This document shows, piece after piece, positions 1 through 9,087 of a stretch of DNA of 64,000 nt. Position 1 is the stretch's first letter. Every line of letters begins with the position of its first letter. Under the pieces are notes generated by a model. The model saw only the letters and a program-made list of their open reading frames with translations, was not told where the DNA came from and made no database searches. The position numbers and the translations under genes are program-made. Source of the stretch: RI-43 sp033764725 (GTDB lineage: Bacteria > Pseudomonadota > Alphaproteobacteria > Caulobacterales > Aquidulcibacteraceae); NCBI GenBank assembly GCA_033764725.1, contig JANRIR010000067.1:62001-126000 (forward strand), given 5' to 3'.

Positions 1-570
1 ATCCTTGCCGCCGCGGCCCACGATGGTGGCGACCGTAAAGTCGCGGCCGGTGATGGTCGGGCGGGCGCCTTCCGGCAGCTTCACCGCCGAAATGTGCACC
101 ACGTCGCCGATGTTCAGGCCGGTGAGATCGACGACGAGCTCTTCCGGGATCTTCGACGCCGGCACGCGCATGTTCACCACGTGGCGCACGACGTTGAGCG
201 CGCCGCCGCGCTTCAGGCCCGGCGAGGCTTCCTGGTTGATGAACCGAACCGGCACATCGACCGTGATCACCGAATTTTCTTCGACGCGGTACAGATCGAC
301 ATGGATCGGCCGGTCCGACACGGGGTGGAACTGGATCTCGCGGGGAATGACGGGCTGGCGCTCGCCCTTGTGGTCGATCTCGACCATGTGGGACAGGAAT
401 TTGCCCGAACGCAGGGCCTTTTCGACCTCGGACAGTTTCAGCGCGATCGGCACCGCGCCGCGGGGACCGCCATAGATGACCCCCGGCAGGAGCCCCTGGT
501 CGCGCGTCGCGCGGGCCCCGCCCGTGCCGGTCCGCTCGCGACGTTCGACGTTCAAGATAATGCCCGACAC
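1..570 (-). CDS. rplY: 50S ribosomal protein L25 / general stress protein Ctc (3' end cut off)
   Basis: This is the L25/Ctc family protein, which binds 5S rRNA in the large ribosomal subunit. The minus strand reads 190 codons before running off the window start. Recognisable stretches are the N-terminal ERRERTGTGGARATRDQG, LPGVIYGG, the VIPREIQFHPVSDRPIHVDLYRV core and the start of the C-terminal Ctc domain (GLNIGDVVHIS). The start is taken as GTG at 570, because no in-frame ATG lies nearby, an AGGGG sits about 7 nt upstream, and the family's usual N-terminus begins here. The C-terminal tail is missing only because of the window edge. Confidence 0.93.
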   Translation of the reverse strand, partial: MSGIILNVERRERTGTGGARATRDQGLLPGVIYGGPRGAVPIALKLSEVEKALRSGKFLSHMVEIDHKGERQPVIPREIQFHPVSDRPIHVDLYRVEENSVITVDVPVRFINQEASPGLKRGGALNVVRHVVNMRVPASKIPEELVVDLTGLNIGDVVHISAVKLPEGARPTITGRDFTVATIVGRGGKD

Positions 571-661
571 CGGAGCGCCCCTGGAAAACAGCGTGCTGAA
601 AAAACGAAGGCGGGTATCTAGCGGAAAGGTCTTGCGAAGGCAATCGCGCAGACAGGCCCAT

Positions 662-2617
662 TCAGCGCGCCGCCCAGACCAGGGCGTCGGCGATGTGGGG
701 CCGCAGGACGCGCACGGCGGCGTATGACGAAACGTGGTCGTCGTCGACATAGAGCGGGTGTCCGTCGTGCGTGACGGCGCAGGCGTCCGGGCAAAGGGGC
801 GCGAGCAGCGAAACGGTGCGCACGCCAGGATCGCGCGCCAGCGCGGCGAACAGGGCGCGCACCGGCGCATGGCGGGTCAGAATCTGCGCGCGCGTCGGCG
901 GCGAGGGCGGCGGGTCGCCCCAGCGCGCCTGGGCGAAGAGGCGCTGCGGCACGTCCCAGCCGAATTCCGGCGTGCCCTCGATGATGGTCACGGTGCGTCC
1001 CGTTGCGCGAACCGCCGCGACTGTGCGCGCCAAACCGGCCGCGACGACGTCCTCCAGCGGCTGCGCCGCCTGCGGGACCGCCGCATCCAGCAGCACGATG
1101 GCCGTCCCCTCTTCGCCGGGAAGGAGGACGCCGCTGTGGAACAGCGTCCAGCGGGCGTACAAAACAACATGGGCGATATCGGGCCGCGTGCGCAGACGCG
1201 CGATCACCGCATCGTTGTAGGTGCGGCAGGTCGGGTAATCGGGACGCTCGACCCCAAGCAGCGGCGGGCAACCCAGGCGGCCGGCGACGACGCCCGTCAA
1301 CTCCCCATCACGCGCGGCGGCGTCGACGCCCGGCATCAGCGCGTCGGCGTGGGAGTCGCCCCAGAACAGGAAATCCGCAGCGGCCGCCGGCGCCCCGACC
1401 GCGCACCAGGGCGCATCGATCGGGCCTTCGAAACACTCCTGGCGACGCGGATTGATATCAGCGCCCCCCGCGACGAGCTTCAACTCGGCGGGCGAGAACC
1501 GCTGCGGCGCGCCGTCCGAAATGTACACCGCCGCAAATGCGGCGCCGATGGTCGCCGCCCCGGCGGCAGAGAGGGCGAAAACGGCGCGGCGATTCAGAAA
1601 GGTGCGCCGACGAAACGGCTGCTCCACCCAACGCCACGACGCCGCCGCGACAATGAATGCGGCCGCGACGCATCCCGTCGCAACCGCCCAAGGCAGGTCG
1701 ACGACATCCAGCCGAATGCGCGCAAACGACAGCAGCGGCCAATGCCACAAATAGAGCGAGTATGAGATCAAGCCGACGAACACGAGCGGCGGCGCGCTCA
1801 GGATCGCCGTCGCCCATGAGCGCCCCCCGGATCCCGCCGCAATAATGAGCGCCGCGCCCAAGGCTGGCGCGATCGCAGCCCATCCCGGCATGCGCGTGGA
1901 CTCGTCGAATTTTGCGATCGCCGTCGCGATCAGCGCGAGCCCGAGAACGGCCATCGCTTCCCGGAGCCAACGCGGCGCCCGCTGCGGCCAGGTCGCCAGG
2001 GCGAGCGCCGCGCCAAGGCCCAATTCCCAGGCGCGCGCGGGCGTCGCGTAGAACGCGCGCACATGATCATGATCGGTCCACCACAGCGAGAGCGCGAACG
2101 AGGCGGCGGAGAGGATGACGATCACCGGGAGCGCGCCGGCGCGAAGTTTCGCTGCGGCCAGAAGAACAAGCGGGAAGACGAGGTAGAATTGCTCCTCGAC
2201 GGCCAATGACCAGGTGTGCAGCAGCGGCGCGAAGTCGGAGCCCGGAAAGAAATAGTCGGTCGCCCACACGCTGAACCAGGCGTTCGAGAGAAACGCGGTC
2301 GTTGCGGCGCCCGATCCGGCGGCGGCGCGATAATCGTGCGGCAATTGCAGCACGAAGCCCGCCGCCATGACGGCGAGCAGCATCACGAACAGCGCGGGCA
2401 GGATGCGCCGCACGCGGCGCTCGTAAAAGTCGAACAGCGAGAACGCGTCGCGCGCCATCGCATCGCGAAGCATAAGCGTTATCAAGTACCCTGATATGAC
2501 GAAGAAAATATCCACACCCACGAAACCGCCGGGTGCGAGCGGGGACGCAGCGTGATGCAATACAACCGGAAGCACTGCGACAGCGCGCAATCCGTCTATG
2601 TCTTTGCGATACTGCAA
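662..2617 (-). CDS. Acyltransferase-3 / SGNH-domain membrane O-acyltransferase (OafA-like)
   Basis: A 651-residue inner-membrane O-acetyltransferase of the OafA/YrhL type, which probably decorates a surface polysaccharide. Residues 1 to about 370 are the multi-pass acyltransferase-3 domain, with the family N-terminus YRKDIDGLRAVAV, FFVISGYLI and a WSLAVEEQFY segment that follows a family His. The C-terminal part is a periplasmic SGNH hydrolase-like domain, with the nucleophile block FWGDSHAD near residue 410 and the Asp/His block DDDHVSS near the end. The start is TTG at 2617: the protein begins directly at the family N-terminus and no ATG is available in frame. The acceptor sugar cannot be told from sequence. 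Confidence 0.88.
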   Translation of the reverse strand: MQYRKDIDGLRAVAVLPVVLHHAASPLAPGGFVGVDIFFVISGYLITLMLRDAMARDAFSLFDFYERRVRRILPALFVMLLAVMAAGFVLQLPHDYRAAAGSGAATTAFLSNAWFSVWATDYFFPGSDFAPLLHTWSLAVEEQFYLVFPLVLLAAAKLRAGALPVIVILSAASFALSLWWTDHDHVRAFYATPARAWELGLGAALALATWPQRAPRWLREAMAVLGLALIATAIAKFDESTRMPGWAAIAPALGAALIIAAGSGGRSWATAILSAPPLVFVGLISYSLYLWHWPLLSFARIRLDVVDLPWAVATGCVAAAFIVAAASWRWVEQPFRRRTFLNRRAVFALSAAGAATIGAAFAAVYISDGAPQRFSPAELKLVAGGADINPRRQECFEGPIDAPWCAVGAPAAAADFLFWGDSHADALMPGVDAAARDGELTGVVAGRLGCPPLLGVERPDYPTCRTYNDAVIARLRTRPDIAHVVLYARWTLFHSGVLLPGEEGTAIVLLDAAVPQAAQPLEDVVAAGLARTVAAVRATGRTVTIIEGTPEFGWDVPQRLFAQARWGDPPPSPPTRAQILTRHAPVRALFAALARDPGVRTVSLLAPLCPDACAVTHDGHPLYVDDDHVSSYAAVRVLRPHIADALVWAAR

Positions 2618-2841
2618 GTCATTACCAGTGAATGTCGTTTTTTTGGCTGCAAAAGCCTAGGCTGCACTTCTACGTCTGGCAAATATTGCAGTGCAGCGGT
2701 GCTTTACTGTGCGCGTCGTTGGGCCGGGACGGCCAAAGACAACCCGGTGTGGCGGCGGTCACGCCGCGAAACTTTGACTTGAAATTCGTTGGGGTTGGCG
2801 GCGCTACTTGCGGGTCGCAGGCGCATCAATGGAGGGGGACC

Positions 2842-4398
2842 ATGATCCAAGGCTGGCCGCGATGGCTTGTTGCGGTGATCTCCTGGCTGGCGGCGCGCTG
2901 GCCCTGGCTCGCTCGGTTGATCAACCGGGCCGCGATCAACGCGACGGTGAACAAGGCGCGCCACCGCCCGCACATCCATTCCACCGTCCATGATTACGTG
3001 TCCTGGACCTCGATGACGGATCGCAGCTGGAGCGCGCGGCACCTGCCGGCCGTCCCGTCGCGGACCGATCCTGCGCCCGAGGCGCTGGCGCCGCTGTTTG
3101 CGCGGCGCGGCGGGCAAATCCTGTCGGACAAATCGACCTGCCTGTTCCCCGCCTTCGCGCAATATCTCACCGACGGCTTCATCCGCACGCGCATGCCGGA
3201 AGACGGCGAGCCGGACCATGTGCGCCGGCGCAACACCTCCAACCACGAGATCGATCTGTGCCCGCTCTATGGCCGCACGGCTGAACAGACCTTGGCGTTG
3301 CGCACGCGCGAGGAGACGCCGGGCCGCAAAGGCAGGCTTGCCTCGCAACACATAGGGACGGAGGAGTTCCCGCCGTTCCTGTGCGATGCGGCCGGCGCGG
3401 TGAAGGCGGACTTCGCCGCGCTCGATCCGCCGCTCGGCTTCGACAAAATCAAAGACCCAGAGCGCCGTGCGGCGATCTTCGCCGTCGGCGGAGACCGCGT
3501 GAATTCCGCCCCGCAGGTCTCGGCGATGAACACGCTGTTCCTGCGCGAGCACAATCGGTTGGCCGGCCGCATCGAGCGCGACCATCCCGACTGGGACGAC
3601 GAGCGGGTGTTTCAGGTGGCGCGCAATGTCGTCATCGTGTGCTTCATCAAGATCGTGGTGGAGGATTACATCAACCACATCACGCCCGCGCCGTTCCGCT
3701 TGATGGCCGATCCGAGCGTGGCGTGGAAAGCGCCGTGGAACAAGCCGAACTGGATCACCGCGGAATTCAGCCTCTTGTATCGCTGGCACGCGCTGATCCC
3801 CGATGCGATGCGCTGGGGCGAGCGCGACGTGCCGGTCGGCCAGACCTTCATGAACAACACGCTTCTGATCGAGACAGGACTTGCCGGCGCGCTCACCGGA
3901 TTGAGCGCGCAGAAGGCCGGCAAGCTCGGCGCGTTCAACACCGCAGCGGCGCTCGCGCATGTGGAGCAGGCCTCCATACGCCAGGACCGCGACGCCCGCA
4001 TGGCGCCGTATGCGGACTACCGCGCCTATGTGAAGATGGCGCGCCCCAAATCCTTCAAGCAGGTGTCGAAGAACAAGGACGTGCGCGCCTTCCTCGCGAG
4101 CGTCTATGCGAGCCCGGCGGAGATCGACTTTTTCGTGGGTCTGTTCTGCGAAGACCTTGAGCCGAATTCGCCGCTGCCGCCGCTCATCCTGCGCCTGGTG
4201 GCGATCGACGCGTTCTCGCAAGCGCTGACCAATCCGCTGCTCTCCGAGCACGCCTTCAAGCCCGAGACGTTCAGTGCCGTGGGCTGGGAGACGATCCAGA
4301 CGACAACGTGCCTGCGCGACGTCGCTGCGCGCAATTGCGACCTTTCCGAAGAGACGTTCGTCGGGATGACGCAGCCGAGCTGGCGTTATCGCTGGTGA
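2842..4398 (+). CDS. Animal-type haem peroxidase / cyclooxygenase-like protein
   Basis: A 518-residue member of the peroxidase-cyclooxygenase superfamily (prostaglandin H synthase/alpha-dioxygenase relatives). By eye it aligns with COX at FAQYLTDGF (residues 105-113), GDRVNSAP and TLFLREHNRLA (231-241), and EFSLLYRWHALIP (308-320). Tyr313 matches the COX catalytic tyrosine and His316 the proximal haem ligand. The position of the distal His appears to be Asp111, while the neighbouring Gln107 is kept. The start at 2842 has a GGAGGGGG Shine-Dalgarno; a longer in-frame reading from 2632 has no support. The N-terminus is a short hydrophobic helix. The tail overlaps the convergent hydrolase by 13 bp. 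A fatty-acid dioxygenase role is inference. Confidence 0.82.
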   Translation: MIQGWPRWLVAVISWLAARWPWLARLINRAAINATVNKARHRPHIHSTVHDYVSWTSMTDRSWSARHLPAVPSRTDPAPEALAPLFARRGGQILSDKSTCLFPAFAQYLTDGFIRTRMPEDGEPDHVRRRNTSNHEIDLCPLYGRTAEQTLALRTREETPGRKGRLASQHIGTEEFPPFLCDAAGAVKADFAALDPPLGFDKIKDPERRAAIFAVGGDRVNSAPQVSAMNTLFLREHNRLAGRIERDHPDWDDERVFQVARNVVIVCFIKIVVEDYINHITPAPFRLMADPSVAWKAPWNKPNWITAEFSLLYRWHALIPDAMRWGERDVPVGQTFMNNTLLIETGLAGALTGLSAQKAGKLGAFNTAAALAHVEQASIRQDRDARMAPYADYRAYVKMARPKSFKQVSKNKDVRAFLASVYASPAEIDFFVGLFCEDLEPNSPLPPLILRLVAIDAFSQALTNPLLSEHAFKPETFSAVGWETIQTTTCLRDVAARNCDLSEETFVGMTQPSWRYRW

Positions 4399-5270
4399 TC
4401 CGCTGCGCCCGGCGCTTCGGCGTCGGCGATGGCGCGTTCGAAGGCGGCGATGGTCTCGTCGACGCAGCAGGCGTTCAGGAAGTGATCGCCGCCGGGCACG
4501 TCGACGAACCGCCCGCCGAAATCCGCAGCCCAGCGCTGCGCAGCCGAGACCGGCACGAAGGTGTCGGCGTCGCCGTGCAGGAACACTTTCGGGATCGTCA
4601 GCGTCGACAGCGCCGCGAACGCAGCGGGCAATTGCGGGCCTTGGCGCTGCACCTCGGTGATCGAATTGCGCAGGTCGCGCTGCAAGAGCGGCTTCACCAG
4701 CGCGCCGACGCCGAACAGGCGCCGCGCCGTCGGCCCCCGCTCGCCGAAATAGGATGAGGCCAGCACGAGCGCCTGCACCCGCTCGGGATAGGCGCGCGCC
4801 ATCAGCGAGGCGATCGGCGCGCCGTAGGATTGGCCGACGACCAGCACGCGCTGGGCGGGATCGCCCGCCAGCAGCGGCGACAGCGCCTGCGCCTGGGTTT
4901 CGAGATCGGTGACGGCGGTCGAAGGCTCGCTTTGCGCGAAGCCGGGGCGATCGACGACGATCATCTCGCGGTCGGCGCCGATGCGCGCGATCGTCGGCGC
5001 CCAATATTCAGACCAAGACGGCGTGCCGGTGATCACCACGATGCGCCACGGCGCAGCCGCGCGATCGGGCGTGCGCAGGGCCGAAAGCCGCCATTGTTCG
5101 GGCACGCCGGCCGCGAACGTGAAGCGCTCCATGGTCCCTGCCGGGAACGCGCTCGACGTGGGAAAGCGGCTCGTCTCGGGCTCGTCGGCGGTCACGGAGC
5201 AGGCCGCGAGCAGGGCGGCCGCCGTGGCCATCGCCGCACGGCGGAAGACCCTCGCAATCCCATGTGGCAT
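4386..5270 (-). CDS. Alpha/beta hydrolase lipoprotein
   Basis: A 294-residue alpha/beta-hydrolase fold protein with a lipoprotein signal peptide: a basic N-terminus, a hydrophobic stretch and the lipobox LAAC with Cys24. The nucleophile elbow GQSYGAP puts the catalytic Ser at 148. The likely acid is in HGDADTFVP (Asp234/236) and the likely His is in GGDHF (His263). The start at 5270 is preferred over an upstream in-frame Met because it places the signal peptide correctly and follows a GGAG-like site. It is probably an envelope-anchored esterase or lipase; the substrate is unknown. It converges on the peroxidase gene. Confidence 0.82.
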   Translation of the reverse strand: MPHGIARVFRRAAMATAAALLAACSVTADEPETSRFPTSSAFPAGTMERFTFAAGVPEQWRLSALRTPDRAAAPWRIVVITGTPSWSEYWAPTIARIGADREMIVVDRPGFAQSEPSTAVTDLETQAQALSPLLAGDPAQRVLVVGQSYGAPIASLMARAYPERVQALVLASSYFGERGPTARRLFGVGALVKPLLQRDLRNSITEVQRQGPQLPAAFAALSTLTIPKVFLHGDADTFVPVSAAQRWAADFGGRFVDVPGGDHFLNACCVDETIAAFERAIADAEAPGAADHQR

Positions 5271-5393
5271 CTCACGTCTCCACGCCCTTTCGAGCCAAGC
5301 AGTCCAGAAGCGCATTTTTGCGCGATCACTGAAATGGGTGTTGGCCTGCAAACCGTCGAGGCCTACGGATAGGCCGCAAAACGGAGAAGCCCC

Positions 5394-6314
5394 ATGGCGC
5401 ACGCCCGTCTGTTGCAACGCATCGCGATCGTGATCAGCGCGGCGTTCGCTCTGGCCTTGGTAGGCGCAGCGGGTTCAGGCGGGGGCGGCGGCGCCGGCGG
5501 CGCCAGCGCGCCGAGCGGCCCTGGGTTCGACGTCGCCGCGACCTACCGCGACGGCGTGGCGGCGCTGCAGCGCGGCGATTACGAAGCCGCGCTGCGCGAT
5601 CTGCGCCGCGTGCAGCGCGTCGCGCGCGACGACGCATCCGCCAATTACGCGTTGGGTCTGGCTTATGTCGGCCTCGGTCGGCATGACGAGGCCGTGCGCC
5701 CCTTCGAACGCGCCGCGCGCGATGACGCTGCGCCTGCGGATGCGCGGGTGCAACTCGCCCTGGCGCATTTGCACTTGGGCGATCGCGCCAAGGCCGACGA
5801 GCAGCGCGTCGCATTGGAGACGGCGATCGCCGCGTGCGCGGCCTGCACGCCTGCGCGCCGCGCAGAACTGCAGGCGGCGCATGCGCAGATCGTCCAGGCT
5901 TTGTCCGCTGCGCCGGCCGCGTCGCCGACGACCGGCTGGCTGCTTCCTGGCGAAGCGGAGGGCCGCGCGGCCTATGCGGAGGGCGTCGCGCAAACCAATG
6001 CAGGGAACTTCGCCGCGGCGTTCGACGCGTTTCAGCGCGCCGAAATCGCGCTCGGCCCGCACCCTGACGTGTTGACCTATCTGGGCTTCACCAGCCGCCG
6101 CCTGGGCCGCGCCGACGCCGCGCTGACGTTTTATCGGCGCGCGCTGGCGATCGACCCCGATCATCGCGGCGCCCACGAATATCTCGGCGAGCACTTTGTG
6201 CAGACGGGGCGGCTGGAGGATGCGCGCTCGCAATTGGCGCAGCTCGATCGTTTGTGCCCCTATGGCTGCGCGGAGCGCGAGGCGCTGAACCGCCGGATCG
6301 TCGCGGCGCAGTGA
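5394..6314 (+). CDS. TPR-repeat protein with N-terminal signal/anchor
   Basis: A 306-residue protein with an N-terminal hydrophobic segment (residues about 10-27, followed by a Gly-rich run) and tetratricopeptide repeats. The repeats are clear at about 44-112 (TYRDGVAALQRGDYEAAL, then NYALGLAYVGLGRHDEAV) and again at about 195-270 (AEGVAQTNAGNFAAAFDAF, then LGFTSRRLGRADAALTFYRRAL). It is likely exported and acts in protein-protein contact. The ATG at 5394 has GGAGAAG upstream. Its stop overlaps the GTG start of the next gene, so the two are probably translated together. No enzymatic motif is seen. Confidence 0.85.
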   Translation: MAHARLLQRIAIVISAAFALALVGAAGSGGGGGAGGASAPSGPGFDVAATYRDGVAALQRGDYEAALRDLRRVQRVARDDASANYALGLAYVGLGRHDEAVRPFERAARDDAAPADARVQLALAHLHLGDRAKADEQRVALETAIAACAACTPARRAELQAAHAQIVQALSAAPAASPTTGWLLPGEAEGRAAYAEGVAQTNAGNFAAAFDAFQRAEIALGPHPDVLTYLGFTSRRLGRADAALTFYRRALAIDPDHRGAHEYLGEHFVQTGRLEDARSQLAQLDRLCPYGCAEREALNRRIVAAQ

Positions 6315-7231
6315 CGCGCATCGCGCGCACGATCGCGCAAATGGCGTGCGCCGCCGCCGCGCTGGGCGCCGCAGGCGATGCGCCGGTGGTTGTGCGCGAG
6401 CAGATTTGGATGGCGCCTGCGCAAGACGCCGCTTTGCTCCTGTCAGAAGCCCCGGAATGCATGGCTGCTGCGCCGATCGAAGCCGAGGCCGGCCGCGCCC
6501 TGTTCCGCTCGCCGTTCGTACTCGGCGGGCCAGCGGCGCGCATCGGCTTGAGCTGTCACGCCTGCCACACCAATGGCGCGCGCAACGCCGCGTTTTTTCT
6601 GCCCGAGCTGACCGATCGCGCAGGCGCCGCCGACGTGACGTCAAGCTGGTCGAGCGCGGTGCGCGGCGACGGCGTGCTCAATCCGCGCGATATTCCAAGC
6701 CTCGTGGACGCCGCCCAACGCGACGCGTTCGGCGTCGACGAAACGCCATCCTTGCAGGATTTCATCCGCGGCGTCGTGGTTGATGAATTTCAAGGCGCCG
6801 AGGATCCAAACGTCATCGCGGCCCTGACCGCTTATGTCGCCGCGTTGGAGCGGGACGCTTGCCCCAGCCCCGAAGGCTATCGCGCGCCGCTGAGCGTGGG
6901 CAGCGCGGCCGACGACGTGCGCCGCGCCGTCGCGGCGTTGACGCACGATCCGACGCAAGCCGCCGTCGCGCTCGCCGCGCGCGACATGATCGGGCGGATC
7001 GTCGAGCGCTTGCCTCAGCGTAGCTTCGCGCGCGAACGTGCGGCGTTGGAAGCCTCCGCCCGCGCGCTGGCGCACCCGCAGACGCTTCTTGCTGAAGAGA
7101 GCCGCCTGATCGCCTGGCGCGCGCGGTTCGACGGAACGATCGCGGCGATCGCACGTCGGGAACGCGAAACCTATTTCGACGAAACGACGCTGGCGCAGGC
7201 GCTGGCCGCGCCTATTCGAACAGGACGCTGA
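6311..7231 (+). CDS. Secreted c-type cytochrome-like protein (single CxxCH)
   Basis: A 306-residue exported protein. The GTG start at 6311 overlaps the TPR gene's stop and gives a signal peptide (MTRIARTIAQMACAAAALG). Residues SCHACHTNGA form one CxxCH haem c motif near position 81-85. Around it are a LFRSPFVLGGPAARIGLSC segment and a VTSSWSSAVRGDGVLNPRDIPSL segment that recall diheme cytochrome c peroxidase/MauG relatives. Only one haem motif is present, so a true diheme peroxidase is unlikely. It shares an operon with the TPR protein. The electron partner is unknown. Confidence 0.72.
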   Translation: MTRIARTIAQMACAAAALGAAGDAPVVVREQIWMAPAQDAALLLSEAPECMAAAPIEAEAGRALFRSPFVLGGPAARIGLSCHACHTNGARNAAFFLPELTDRAGAADVTSSWSSAVRGDGVLNPRDIPSLVDAAQRDAFGVDETPSLQDFIRGVVVDEFQGAEDPNVIAALTAYVAALERDACPSPEGYRAPLSVGSAADDVRRAVAALTHDPTQAAVALAARDMIGRIVERLPQRSFARERAALEASARALAHPQTLLAEESRLIAWRARFDGTIAAIARRERETYFDETTLAQALAAPIRTGR

Positions 7232-8147
7232 CGCTCTTTTCGTTGGCGATGCGCCAGATCGCCTCGCCGATCAGCGCGGCGACCGAGACCACGCGGATGC
7301 GCGCGCTCTTGAGGGTCTGCTCGGTCGGCTGAATGGAATCGGTGACGACCAGTTCCTTCAGCGCCGAGCCGTCCACGCGCTTGACCGCGCCGTTGGAAAG
7401 CACGCCGTGCGTGACATAGGCCGACACCGAGGTCGCGCCGTGCTCCATCAGGGCGGCGGCGGCGTTGCACAGCGTGCCGGCGCTGTCGACAATGTCGTCC
7501 ACCAGGATGCAGCGGCGGCCGCGCACGTCGCCGATGATGTTCATCACTTCGCTTTCGCCCGCGGCCGGGCGGCGCTTGTCGACGATGGCGAGATCGGCGC
7601 CGAACTTGTTGGCGAGCGCGCGCGCGCGCACCACGCCGCCGACGTCGGGCGACACGATCATCAGATCGCCGAGATCGCCATATCGGGCGCGGATGTCCTG
7701 CTCCAGCACCGGCGTGGAGAAGAGATTATCGGTCGGGATGTCGAAAAAGCCTTGGATCTGGCCGGCGTGCAATTCGAGCGTCAGCACCCGGTCGGCGCCG
7801 GCGCCGGCGATCAGATTGGCCACCAGCTTCGCCGAGATCGGCGTGCGGCCGCCGACCTTCCGGTCCTGGCGAGCGTAGCCGTAATACGGAATGACGGCGG
7901 TGATTCGCTTCGCCGAGGCGCGGACCAGCGCATCGATGCCGATCAGCAATTCCATCAGATTGTCGTTGGCGGGATAGCTGGTGGATTGAATCAGGAACAC
8001 GTCCTCGCCGCGGACGTTTTCGTTAATGACGGCGAAGATTTCATTGTCCTTGAAGCGGCGAAATTCTGCTTCCGCCAGCGGCGTGTCGAGATGGTTCGCC
8101 ATGGCGAGGGCCAATGGCCTGTTCGCGTTGCCGCACAACAGCTTCAT
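7212..8147 (-). CDS. prs: Ribose-phosphate pyrophosphokinase (PRPP synthetase)
   Basis: It makes phosphoribosyl pyrophosphate from ribose-5-phosphate and ATP for nucleotide, His, Trp and NAD synthesis. The 311-residue product has the family blocks FKDNEIF, YGYARQDRK (ATP-binding flexible loop), ELHAGQIQGFFDIPTDNL and the PRPP-binding signature CILVDDIVDSAGT. Length is normal for the class I enzyme. The Met at 8147 (MKLLCGNAN) is preferred over one three codons upstream. It ends convergently, overlapping the 3' end of the cytochrome gene by 20 bp. Confidence 0.97.
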   Translation of the reverse strand: MKLLCGNANRPLALAMANHLDTPLAEAEFRRFKDNEIFAVINENVRGEDVFLIQSTSYPANDNLMELLIGIDALVRASAKRITAVIPYYGYARQDRKVGGRTPISAKLVANLIAGAGADRVLTLELHAGQIQGFFDIPTDNLFSTPVLEQDIRARYGDLGDLMIVSPDVGGVVRARALANKFGADLAIVDKRRPAAGESEVMNIIGDVRGRRCILVDDIVDSAGTLCNAAAALMEHGATSVSAYVTHGVLSNGAVKRVDGSALKELVVTDSIQPTEQTLKSARIRVVSVAALIGEAIWRIANEKSVSVLFE

Positions 8148-8228
8148 CGCCAGCACCCACGATTCTGTTCAGCCCTGCGCTTCCCTGACTCGAATGCGGC
8201 GCGCGGGCAACGGCTTGACGACATTTTT

Positions 8229-8269
8229 GTAACGCGGCGGCCGGTTGTGGCCGCGCGGACACGCGTTAC
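8229..8269. repeat. Nested inverted repeat after pgeF
   Basis: GTAACGCG (8229-8236) pairs with CGCGTTAC (8262-8269), and inside it GCGGCC pairs with GGCCGC around a 6-nt loop. It begins within the stop codon of pgeF (minus strand). There is no T-run on the 3' side for minus-strand transcription, so it looks more like a 3' mRNA-stabilising hairpin than a classical terminator. Confidence 0.55.
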
Positions 8270-9087
8270 GGCTCGAGTGCGATCACCGCGCAATTGCGGC
8301 CGTAATCGGAATGGCCCTGATGCACGCTGCGGCGATGGCTGAACATCGCGGTGGGGTCGGAATACGTGTCGAGCGCCAGGGCGTCGACGCGCTCGACGCC
8401 GGCCCGGCGGAGGCGATGGTTGCAATAGCCTGGCAGGTCGAACAGCAGGCGATCGCCTGCGCCGGGCCGGAAGTAGGGCGCGCTGGCCGCGTCGCCCTCC
8501 AGAAAGGCGGCGCGAAACTCCGGCCCCACCTCGTAGCTCGGCTGGCGGATGCAGGGGCCGATGGCGGCGGTGATGCGCGTCGACGCAGCGCCGGCCGCGG
8601 CCATCGCGGCGACGGTCGCCTCGAGCACGCCGCCAAGCGCGCCGCGCCAGCCCGCATGCGCCGCGCCGATCACGCGGGCCTGGCTGTCGGCCAGAAGCAC
8701 GGGTGCGCAATCGGCGGTCAGCACGCTTAGCGCCAGGTCTGGCTCGGTGGTGACCAGCGCGTCGCCTTCCGGCCGCGCGTCGGGCCATGGCGCCGCGACG
8801 CGATGCACGATCGCGGAATGCACTTGATGCACGCCGACGAGACGCTCAGGCGCAACGCCGATCCCGGCCGCGATGCGGCGGCGGTTCTCGGCGACCGACG
8901 CGGCGTCGTCGCGCGAGCCCTGGCCGGCGTTCAGCGTGGCGTACACGCCGGCCGAGACGCCGCCTTCGCGCCCGAAGAAGCCGTGCCGCACCCCGGGCAG
9001 ACGCGCCAGCGCCGCCGAGGTGAAGCGCGGCGGCAGCGACGGTTCTAGAACCCGGCCGGAGCGGGCGTAGCGATGGGTGAAAGACAT
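8266..9087 (-). CDS. pgeF: Peptidoglycan editing factor / purine nucleoside phosphorylase family (YfiH/LACC1)
   Basis: A 273-residue YfiH/DUF152 family protein (multicopper 'polyphenol oxidase' in old annotation; now linked to purine nucleoside cleavage and peptidoglycan editing). Family motifs are GVRHGFFGREGGVSAG near residues 31-46, VHQVHS, the metal-binding TADCAPVLL, AAHAGWRG and IGPCIRQPSYEV. The conserved His/Cys/His zinc-site residues are all present. The start at 9087 (MSFTHRYARSG) lies inside the end of midA, overlapping it by 43 bp. It is last in the lgt-midA-pgeF operon. Confidence 0.9.
   Translation of the reverse strand: MSFTHRYARSGRVLEPSLPPRFTSAALARLPGVRHGFFGREGGVSAGVYATLNAGQGSRDDAASVAENRRRIAAGIGVAPERLVGVHQVHSAIVHRVAAPWPDARPEGDALVTTEPDLALSVLTADCAPVLLADSQARVIGAAHAGWRGALGGVLEATVAAMAAAGAASTRITAAIGPCIRQPSYEVGPEFRAAFLEGDAASAPYFRPGAGDRLLFDLPGYCNHRLRRAGVERVDALALDTYSDPTAMFSHRRSVHQGHSDYGRNCAVIALEP

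Noticed and set aside
2704..5004. Antisense ORF of 766 codons spanning the peroxidase and hydrolase region
   Set aside because: Its composition is Arg/Ala/His-rich low complexity. The plus-strand peroxidase and minus-strand lipoprotein hydrolase have clear domains in other frames.
6311..7231. Diheme cytochrome c peroxidase (MauG-like)
   Set aside because: Only one CxxCH motif is present, whereas this family needs two haem sites.
8229..8269. Nested hairpin after pgeF considered as an intrinsic terminator
   Set aside because: The T-rich flank lies on the wrong side for minus-strand transcription; kept only as an inverted repeat.
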